Source of the DNA: Reticulitermes speratus
Lineage: Eukaryota > Arthropoda > Insecta > Blattodea > Rhinotermitidae
NCBI GenBank assembly: GCA_021186555.1
Contig: JAJKFL010000013.1
Coordinates: forward strand, 31,700,743-31,764,742
DNA: 64,000 bases
Direction of reading: 5' to 3'
Below are positions 57,201 to 64,000 of the stretch, one piece after another (the stretch's first letter is position 1; each line of letters starts with the position of its first letter). The translations under genes were made by a program, and so were the position numbers. The notes beneath the pieces were generated by a model, which made no database searches, was not told the origin of the DNA, and saw only the letters and a program-made list of their open reading frames with translations.

Positions 57201-60200
57201 ACCACAAAATTAATATTTTAATTACATAACGCACTCTGTAACACAGTTCAAAACATCTTGCCTACACATACATTTTTTTAGAATGAATGAGCTTACATAT
57301 CACAGTAGTATGCTTCGTGGATGACATCATGTGGCACCAGCTTTCCAAACTGTAGCCGAAGGTGCCAGACACACGTCACAATACATAGAAGAATCACAAT
57401 ATTTGTGGAAGCTTCTGGACTATTGCAGACGAAAGGGTTCCCAGAAGTGGAATGCACTATAGCACTGTAACTAACACAACCACGCCTTCACTACAGTGCT
57501 CTACCTAGAATGATAATGCAGTCTTTACGTGTGAACCTATTACTTATCTATCCTTCGCTGCTCATATTCTCTGGGAATCGCAACTGCGCTTTTCTTCATG
57601 GAGAGGCTTCATGATAATGTCTTCATTGAGCTCACTTCCAATTAGCGTGTTTGTCTCTGATATTCTGCAACTTCCTAGTGGGTGGAGCCAGATTTGTAGT
57701 GGGTGCAGTGCACCCAATTGCACCCCCCTGGCTACAGGCCTGGATGTGACGCTGTATTGTAGGTGAGTGGCTGCCAGTGTTTCAAGGACTGTTCTTGGAG
57801 TGCTGGACATTTCAAGATTAAGGCACTACAATCTTTCAAAACTCCAATGAAACAGCATCACATCCCAGAAGACTTGAATCCTCATGCAAGTATATATAAA
57901 TAAATCTTATCATAAATTAAGGTTAAATGTTTATGTGCCCAGGGAAGGGAGACCACTTGGAAGACCCAGGCGTAGATGGGAGGATAATATTAAAATGGAT
58001 CTTCAAGAAGTGGGATGGGGGGGCATGGACTGGATTGATATGGCTCAGGATAGGGACAGGTGGCGGGCTCTTGTGAGTGCGGTAATGAACCTTCGGGTTC
58101 CATAAAACGCGGGGAATTTCTTGACTAGCTGACGACCTGTTAGCTTCTCAAGAAGCTCCATGGAGTCAGTTAGTTAATGTGCCCAAAATACTGACACTGA
58201 CATACCAAATGGACGCTTCAGAGCTCTCAATTGATGTATGAACAAATTCTCGATCTCAGTTACGATCATTTATATAGATTTTAATGAATCAGACTATATG
58301 GGAAAACTTAAGAAAAACTAAGAACTTCAATATCCAGTACTTTTGGAAGTAACTGACATACTTGTAGATTGGGAAAATTCATATGTATCACCTACACATC
58401 AGAAACTGTCAGTATACACAACTGCAGTGAAATCCAAGATGGTCATGTCAATTGCTGTGCCAATTTGGTACAGAATGATCCAGATGTAACGATCATTCGT
58501 ACCACTGCTGGTTGGTTCACAGGTTATTAAATGGCACTATATTGACTCCCAAAGTCAGAGAATGATTATGTATAGTGAACTGGAAAAAACTTGGGTCATG
58601 GTGGTGACATTTCTATGGCCCTTTAATGCATTTAGGATAGACACAGGATTGCACTTGGACAGCTGCTGGCTGAGGTCACGACATTTCAGTTTTGTGTCCA
58701 TTAACACACATTAAAAAAATCATACTCCACATTTATATTGTATCTGACATTATTACAAAATTAAAAACAATATAGATGTGAAATATGTAAAAATATATAG
58801 CTGTACCAGCAGAGCTCCAGGTACATAACATGTCTAACACATCAGTGTGGCACCCAAAAATTACATTGTACTGGTACTGCATTTGGAGGGTGACACATAA
58901 AGCAACATATATGTACATCACTAACACAGGAATACATAACAAAATGTTGATATGATCAGCAGTCAGCCAGATCAGCTGCAACATAACTCATGCCACTACG
59001 ACACATTCAGTAAAACATAAATGTATGGCAACCAGAGGCATAGCTAGGGTGGGGCAAGTGGTGTGGCCACCCTGAGCAGCAGAGACCAACGGGTGGCCCT
59101 AAATGAATCCTTTAAATACAAAAAAATATATTCTGCACTCAACAAATTTTAAACTACTGACACAAATAAAAGGAAAATCAATAAATAATTGCAATTTTTT
59201 CAGGTTTGTCCTTTCTGACAGGGGCGGCCATTGTGATCGCTCGCCCCGGGAGTCAAAAAACCTAGCTATGTCACCGATGGCAACCATCCTAAAAGGGTTC
59301 ACAGCATTTTAAATGGCGGAACTGAGCAAACAAAACATACTCCCAAAGAAGATTTCCGCACCACAAACACCATACAGAACCATATGACTGAACCTGTCTG
59401 ACCAATGGCATGGCTTGTATCTCTTAGTGATAGAAATGAAGCACAACTGTCACTGAAATCAACTCCAGATAATCTTACTGAGTGTCATATGATAGTTTAT
59501 TGTATTACAGGAATTCAAAGAAGGCTGAAATATGATTACAGATAACCAGTTCCATATCTAGGTTTCTTGGTAAATGGTCAAAGTGCACAGGTCACTTTGG
59601 TGCCTGTCCTTATGTATTTTATTCTATTCTAGGTTCCTTGGTGCCCAGTGTGACTGATAACAATGGCTGCCCCTAACGCAAATGCTGAATTAAAAACAGG
59701 ATTATAACAATTTCTTCATTTTTAATAATAATAATATGTTCTAGTAAATGACACTGGTCAGAAACATAAAACTGACCTTTTCTTCATTTAATCGCCACAA
59801 AATCTTTGATAACATCGCTGAAATCAGTGGAAGCTACTTCATTTTTGACGTGAATACGTCTTTAAATTTGCTTCCGTAGTGGGAGGCAATCCAGAAAACT
59901 GATGATAACAAAATCGGGGGATACAGTTTGGCATTGCAGCTACATATCTATCATCTACATCCAAAATTTAATTACACCACTCGATAGTTAAAGGATCAAA
60001 GAATTCATTACGTTGAGTGGTGACTGTGACGCATCGCGCGCGGCTGAGGGGGAAGCGCCGCAATTTGGAGGTCGTTTCGCCGCGTCACATACTTTCCGTT
60101 TAGTATACATTTTGACTCGGAGAAGCTACGACGCTCGTTTCAGTTTCAATTTACAGCTCTCGTCAATATTTATCGATTGCGTACACAAAACATTAGTGTG

Positions 60201-62944
60201 GAATAGTTATGGTGAGTATATATGGTGTTAAACTTCAAAATTAAGAAAACTTAATACATTGTCGGCCTATACTCGTCAAAAAGCCAAATCAAAATATAGA
60301 AATCGTATACGGTTGGAAAGGGCTTCTCAAGAGCAATCCAGTGATACCCATAAAACACCATATGATATAGTGAAGCGGTGCCGGGAACGTAAAACAATGA
60401 AGGCGTCCGAGCGGATCAACGACGGCGCAAGTACATCTGCCGCTGGGGCGGCCGAGCCTATGCAAGTGCATGATGTAATCGCTTCTGTATCAACGCCGGG
60501 CTGTATAGACATCGATGTATCCTGTATGCCATTTGTATCGTACTTTTCGTATCACAGACCTATCATTAATAAAATTATAACACACAAATTATTTCTTTAC
60601 TTCATTTCTTTCCTGAACCGGACGAAAGGAAAATGTTGTCATCATAAATAAAACATGGAGATCCGAAGGACGTCTTACTGTTAAGGAATGATTATGACAT
60701 ACATATAATACGCTGAAAGAAAATATTACCCGTTAACGTACACGTATTCACGTAAAACACACGGCCGTGTCCCCGACACAGCCACACCGGTTTTTTATCA
60801 GTTTAATTTTGCTCACAGAATGCTACTGCAAATAATATAACTTCTGCAAGAAACTGTTTAACACTTCCTATCCTTATTAGTTTGAAGCTCACTCCTACCA
60901 GCTACAAATTAACTTGAATGCAAATTTTAAAAAATGTTTTGTTATTCAAAATAAACTACTGCCATGTACTGTTCTTACATGGAAACTAGGAGAGTTAACC
61001 AAGAATGTAAGAAACAAAGCTATAACACTCAGGATATGATCATGACATGGTAGTAAATTTGCAAAGTTTGTGGCAGAAGGCTTTTGACAGTGGACCTCAA
61101 CACTGTTGTAAGTCCTCCGACATAGAATAAGAAAAAGTTAAGTTTGATGGCTCCTACATTCACATGTGGAGCCAGGGAGGTAATCCCCACTTAGCTGGAT
61201 GCAATCCACTGACCTTCAGACAGGAGGCTGTGAAAGGTTCCATTACTCTTCTAAAATCTCCTGTAAGTTCAATAACATAACCACCAACATTACCACGGTG
61301 GATAACAAATGAATGTGGAGCCCGTTTCAGTTCCTCCGGTTCTTCTGTGTTTGCCTGGATATTGTTCTTTACACTACGGCCCTGTAAACAAGCAGGCAGA
61401 TCTCTCTCTCTCCATGCACTTGCTAAATGTACAAACACACAGTGGTCACAACACTAATTATGTGTACTAATAATTAAATACAGCCTGTTTTTATATGGCT
61501 GTGAAACTTGCTTCTTACTCTGACAGCAGAACACAAACTGAGGATGCCTAACAACATAGTCCTAAGATATACATTATGAACTAACAGAGATGAGCTGACA
61601 GCAGAACAGAAGAAAACTACATACCTTTGCATTTTTCAACTAATATTGTGATATGTAGTTCAAGGATTATGTGCATATGACATGTACAACATGCATGTGG
61701 GAAACATAATGTGTATGTTAAAATTACAGTCTTCTGAGATCTGACACAATGTATCTGTTACACAAGTGCCAACATTTCAGAAAAGCCAGCTGTTTCTATT
61801 GTCTACAAGAAGTAACCTAAAGGTGGATGCAACAGGTCCCTCCAAAATCCTGGTACCGGTCTACCAGACTACACTATGTTACCTCACAGAGGGTAATATA
61901 ATCTTAGTATTCACCAAAATGAAACTGAAGTCTCACATACAATACGTTGCAAAATTCTGGACATAAACTAGTAAATGCAGGAACTACTTTGGAACCTTCT
62001 TGTATACCTGGGAGGATAATATTAAAAGACATAAAAGAAATTGGCTGGGAAGATGTGAAATAAATGTAGCTCACTTGAAATGGGACCAAAGTGGTTCTGA
62101 GATCAGAGCACCGAACATTTTGAACCTCTTCATTTCACAATGATACATTTCTTCAGGCAGTACCAGGACCCGCCTTGTACCATGAAGCATGTTATATTCT
62201 TCACACCAGTGCAAACTCTTGCATATGTGTCGATAACATCAAAATTGAGAAAAGAACGTTTGGATAACATAAATACTGCTCATGACATACCATTACTATA
62301 AATGTCCACAACATTTGCCCCACACAGGATCACACATTATACAACTAAACGTGAGAATCTGTGAATGAGCCAATTTTCCTTTTAGTTAACCATTTGCGTG
62401 TTTTCCTTCCCCACCCTCCCCCTTCCTTCAATTTCTCGTATTATAAAAACCAGCTTATCTGCTGGTTAAATATTTCAGGTATTGCAAGAACCAACTAGGG
62501 AGGCCCACTTGGCAAGCTTGTGAATACAAAACACTTGCATAATAAGTACAAATGACAAACACGTAACAACCATGCAGAATACAACCCTACCCACAGTGCT
62601 TTTATTTAAATAAACATTCTTCAGTTACTATATTTCCATGGTAACACATAAATTCTGTTGCTGAAACCCCATATATAGCTAGCTGTAAGTGCTGAGAGAT
62701 GGTTAGTGATATTTCTTTGATTGACCTTCACAGATACCAAGTGAGATATATTACACGTAGCACATAGCACAAGCAACATTAATTTATACACCTTTCAGCA
62801 AGCCAACCAGTGACGAAAACCATAATGCCAAAAATAATTATAAATCTTTACCACTAATTATTTGCTTCTGTGTTGTTAAATTAAAATATGACAGTTATTC
62901 TTACACATATCCTTTTATGAATTTACCTTTTTTTTTTTCCCCAT
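44803..62944 (-). CDS. PPAN: Peter pan / SSF1-like Brix-domain ribosome biogenesis protein, complete, eight exons
   Basis: Exons 62927-62944, 61214-61381, 56549-56872, 54502-54686, 50084-50228, 48694-48803, 46218-46444 and 44803-45041 join in phase to 471 residues (human 473). Exon 1 encodes only MGKKKK. The Brix domain covers roughly residues 29-280: [81 protein letters not shown] and ELGPRLTLQ. Then [20 protein letters not shown], a long basic region, the acidic [15 protein letters not shown] and a lysine-rich tail. In the family it works in the nucleolus in 60S subunit assembly and 27S pre-rRNA processing. Intron 5 is GC-AG. Introns carry mariner, PLE, hAT and SINE insertions. Confidence 0.96.
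45310..45570 (-). mobile_element. Jockey/CR1-like LINE 3' fragment
   Basis: The minus strand gives [20 protein letters not shown] and [15 protein letters not shown], the same tail as at 42.8 kb. It lies in PPAN intron 7. Confidence 0.78.
45927..45979. repeat. Perfect 24-bp inverted repeat with 5-nt loop
   Basis: Arms 45927-45950 (TGATATGGCATTAAAAGGGA then AGAA) and 45956-45979 are exact reverse complements around AAATC. It is in PPAN intron 7 and not part of any recognised element. The stem is shorter than usual for a microRNA precursor. Confidence 0.9.
46445..48034. other. PPAN intron 6, mostly featureless, one PLE relic
   Basis: AT-rich intron without coding signal. A hammerhead-like relic lies at 47526-47562 and its surroundings (about 47480-47620, with 'caataaagaatcgttatg') are probably PLE-derived. 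No TSD was found. Confidence 0.5.
47526..47562 (+). ncRNA. Degenerate hammerhead-like motif (PLE relic)
   Basis: CTGATGA, T, stem GTCC/GGAC, then CAAAACATGTA. The box and stem are intact but the conserved G before AAA is lost, so it should be inactive. Confidence 0.5.
48035..48511. mobile_element. hAT-like MITE, complete
   Basis: CAGTGGTATTCAACCT and the inverted AGGTTGAATACCACTG are flanked by GTCTAGAA (48027-48034 and 48512-48519), an 8-bp duplication typical of hAT. Length is 477 bp. A CT microsatellite lies inside at about 48217-48244. Confidence 0.88.
49340..49440 (-). repeat. Short dispersed repeat ('[11 protein letters not shown]' type)
   Basis: The minus strand translates [16 protein letters not shown], a string I recall from unclassified insect repeats. 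It lies just past the stop of the open exon candidate. Confidence 0.4.
49471..49941 (-). CDS. Unidentified 156-codon open exon candidate inside PPAN intron 5
   Basis: A strong acceptor (ctttcttctccttgcag) at 49942 precedes AAGGCATATTATCG, then 156 codons stay open to TAA at 49471. The frame is in phase with PPAN exon 5, which ends CAG. The protein starts [13 protein letters not shown] and has leucine-rich, helix-like stretches ([38 protein letters not shown]). It does not resemble known PPAN sequence. It may be an alternative 3' exon, an exon of a nested gene or a captured gene fragment. I do not recognise the family. Confidence 0.4.
   Translation of the reverse strand, partial: KAYYRDFPIHNDCQNLYTVNLMNLLLHYDRMLSDVALLFTLCDISLSSLHIGTTDIKKSSIFFEQLVCVLFLQYLPDVVGRSEVGSTERSLIVSLSVGKYNAGLLKGISPYCPFLSLPECEMGAQLCYESQKVVNALEKFLLFNKVYSFAGGYEAL
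50660..50840 (-). repeat. Interspersed repeat ('ITPCS' family) copy
   Basis: The minus strand gives [15 protein letters not shown] and [13 protein letters not shown], the same pseudo-coding pattern as at 10.3 kb. Confidence 0.55.
51090..52396 (+). mobile_element. mariner transposon, full length, inactive
   Basis: Inverted ends CGAGGGCTGTTCGGAAAGTA and the inverted match at 52370-52396 are flanked by TA (51088-51089 and 52397-52398). The transposase starts at 51249: an N-terminal HTH ([20 protein letters not shown]), then GDETW, LLHDN and [13 protein letters not shown], the DD34D triad region. A TAA at 51717, a TAG at about 51880 and frameshifts near 52040 inactivate it. It sits in PPAN intron 4, antisense to the gene. 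Confidence 0.93.
52480..52696 (+). mobile_element. Short PLE-like unit with intact hammerhead-like motif
   Basis: ATGTATTTTACT at 52468-52479 and 52697-52708 bounds 217 bp. Inverted arms 'aacttaaaacaacaatattg' and 'ttgttgttttaagttata' enclose the motif at 52611-52650. No coding sequence. Confidence 0.75.
52611..52650 (+). ncRNA. Hammerhead-ribozyme-like motif, intact core
   Basis: AACCC, CTGATGA, T, stem GCTG/CAGC, GAAACATATGTA, GGGTT. Stem I would be AACCC/GGGTT and helix III ACA/UGU. It has the textbook CUGAUGA box. Confidence 0.62.
52760..53010 (-). mobile_element. tRNA-derived SINE, second family
   Basis: Same family and orientation as 21825-22097 ('gacacactacagttggtagg', 'acagacatccatgcccccgg'). 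The B-box region reads 'ggattcaaacttgc', so the promoter is damaged. Confidence 0.78.
53117..53153 (+). ncRNA. Degenerate hammerhead-like motif (PLE relic)
   Basis: CTGATAA, T, stem GGCT/AGCC, AAAAAATGTTGG. Two core positions are lost. No element boundaries were found. Confidence 0.35.
53190..54500 (-). mobile_element. mariner-like transposase relic split by a hAT-like MITE
   Basis: On the minus strand, skipping the MITE, the frame reads [38 protein letters not shown] and [20 protein letters not shown], the catalytic C-terminus of a mariner transposase. Stops are frequent. It lies in the PPAN intron 4 region just below exon 4. Confidence 0.72.
53553..54096. mobile_element. hAT-like MITE, complete, inside a mariner relic
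   Basis: CAGTGGTATTCAACCTTTCT and the inverted GGTTGAATACCACTG are flanked by CTGTAGGC (53545-53552 and 54097-54104). Length is 544 bp. It runs inverted relative to 48035-48511. Confidence 0.88.
55045..55340 (+). mobile_element. Probable tRNA-derived SINE, decayed
   Basis: 'tagttggctcataaggtaac' resembles an A box and 'ggccagttcaaatcttgg' a B box, followed by the 'cacttccttccacatccctt' tail type seen at 6.3 and 63.5 kb. Confidence 0.5.
55341..56548. other. PPAN intron 3 remainder with 'ITPCS'-type repeat pieces
   Basis: Strings 'caagtcttctgggatgttac' (56045) and 'gtaacatcccacaagacttt' (56170) form an inverted pair of the family also seen at 57.8 kb, around a 'ccctgaagatgagc' core. The part from 55341 to 56030 shows no feature. 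Confidence 0.45.
57735..57890. repeat. Inverted pair of a short dispersed repeat
   Basis: 'ggatgtgacgctgtattgta' at 57745 and 'cagcatcacatcccagaaga' at 57852 are inverted copies of the string found near 56.05 and 57.02 kb. Confidence 0.45.
57942..58176 (+). mobile_element. RTE-like LINE, 5'-truncated, young
   Basis: ATGTGCCCA at 57933-57941 and 58177-58185 flanks it. The frame [20 protein letters not shown] continues open to the natural ORF2 stop after NLRVP. It then has the LINE 3' UTR and a GTTA-type tail. It is closer to intact than the other fragments. Confidence 0.88.
59034..59277. mobile_element. hAT-like MITE
   Basis: Ends AGAGGCATAGCTAGG and the inverted CCTAGCTATGTCACCG-type end are flanked by TGGCAACC (59026-59033 and 59278-59285). 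Length 244 bp, no ORF. It lies in PPAN intron 2. Confidence 0.75.
60000..60660 (+). CDS. CpG-rich patch with unidentified basic ORF
   Basis: From 60010 to 60110 CpG is far more frequent than around it. A consensus donor follows an ATG at 60209-60211 (ATG|GTGAGTA). An open frame then runs from about 60240 to 60648 with the basic stretch [36 protein letters not shown] and an alanine-serine patch. It could be the first exons of a nested gene or a young transposon ORF. No family was recognised and no good acceptor joins the two parts in frame. Confidence 0.3.
61480..62130 (+). mobile_element. LINE ORF2 fragment, strongly decayed
   Basis: [12 protein letters not shown] and [17 protein letters not shown] readings at 61485-61560, then [12 protein letters not shown] near 62010, match the ORF2 tail of RTE-like LINEs with many frame changes. 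Confidence 0.5.
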
Positions 62945-64000
62945 CCTTTACAGCTCTAACACTATAATGGAACCTGAAAGAAAGGAAGGTGGTTATATAA
63001 CACAACAGTAATGTACTACACACTATACTACTACTATACACATAATATTTGTTGCCCAATAAGTTACTTCTTAAAGAACTATTACTGATATATACACATA
63101 CAGATTCAGTGTTAGGCACTGGAAACTCAAGTCAATTTTGAAATCCAACTGTATTTGCCTTTCAAAACCTGAACATTCTGAGATCCAACCCATCACAAGA
63201 AAGCCTGCTTGTTATCATGAGTAATTAAACCATTTCCATGTCTTTATTCTACATAACTACTCAAGACCTACAGCTGTTTTAAAATTATTCCTGCTATCTA
63301 TATACACTGAACATAACACATAACTTCAACGTTGAATAAGAAGCAAAAATCCTGCTTTGTATTCTGTAATTCCCGGGACCAAACCTCAACCTGAAGACGG
63401 GCTACCCTATTGCTTCTCCAAGTCCCTCAGGGAAAGATGAAGAATAGCATACCTTAAATTAGGTAGCAGCAGCTTCCTTCCACATTCTTTCCCATTCATC
63501 GTTCACTAATCATACACAGACAAATATACACTGATCTACTAAATGCATTGTCCAATAAAACATAAATATACAGCCATCTTCCCCTTAAAGTCAGTAATAC
63601 GTTCCTGAAAATCAGACGTTCTGGGCAAAAATGCTACCAGGGAGCTTATTTCCCATTATTTTAAATGGCAAAAATTATAATGCATTATGTCAACTCAAAA
63701 CCCCCAACCTATTTCCTAAACCTTAGCTAAAACACAGTAAAATGCCTATAAGTAACAGACTATCATGTTAGGATGTAAAATGCTTAAAACATCACTTCCT
63801 GATCACCAAATAATTAATATGGTTCTTAACAAACAGTTGCTTTGTATGTAGTAACATGTACAGTTTGCATGCACATCATTATGTTGTATCGAGTTTTTGG
63901 AACGTTAATATAAATTTTTCCTATATAAACATCAGCCGAAAAATGTTGTATTGAGAGATACGTATGTTCTATCAAGTTTGGATATTAAAAACCAAGAAGC
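62945..64000. other. Region upstream of PPAN, with a pogo-like end at the window edge
   Basis: The PPAN promoter should lie just above 62944, but no TATA or other motif is convincing. From about 63570, 'acgttcctgaaaatcagacg' and 'ggcaaaaatgctaccaggga' followed by 'gtattgagagatacgtatgt' resemble a pogo/Tigger-type non-autonomous element that runs off the window. Confidence 0.4.

Overview
The window is insect nuclear DNA. It is intron-rich, mostly AT-rich, and crowded with retroelements and DNA transposons. The LINE, SINE and mariner types, and host proteins that resemble other insects throughout, suggest a cockroach or termite (Blattodea). That assignment is an inference from family resemblance, not a search result.

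Four host genes are present. EMC2 (plus strand, 3' half, five exons, 1394-9139) encodes a TPR subunit of the ER membrane protein complex. TRMT11 (minus strand, ten exons, 41615 down to 19813, complete) encodes the tRNA guanosine-10 N2-methyltransferase. LHPP (plus strand, single exon, 43888-44680) encodes a HAD-family phosphohistidine/pyrophosphate phosphatase and carries one frameshift in a run of A. PPAN/Peter pan (minus strand, eight exons, 62944 down to 44803, complete) encodes a Brix-domain ribosome biogenesis factor. EMC2 and TRMT11 converge across about 10.7 kb of repeats. TRMT11 and LHPP diverge from a 2.3 kb gap. LHPP and PPAN converge with stop codons only about 120 bp apart and crossed poly(A) signals. 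The four act in membrane protein insertion, tRNA modification, phosphatase activity and ribosome assembly; nothing shows that they work together.

Introns and spacers hold many mobile elements, often with clear target-site duplications (TSDs). These include a 5'-truncated RTE-like LINE (38369-40354) and many fragments of it, Jockey-like LINE tails, at least three tRNA-derived SINE families, mariner and Tc3-like transposase relics, pogo/Tigger-like, piggyBac-like and hAT-like MITEs, and a set of Penelope-like elements (PLEs).

The PLE set is the most interesting part. Its terminal repeats carry hammerhead-ribozyme-like motifs whose stems covary between copies. One PLE is nested in another. One copy retains a 108-bp GT-AG intron that is precisely absent from a sister copy 3 kb away. 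Other points worth a look are three GC-AG introns in three different genes, an in-frame open reading frame with a strong acceptor inside the PPAN GC-AG intron, an 18-nt first coding exon in PPAN, a duplicated repeat block at 27.8-30.7 kb, and a CpG-rich patch with an unidentified ORF near 60 kb.
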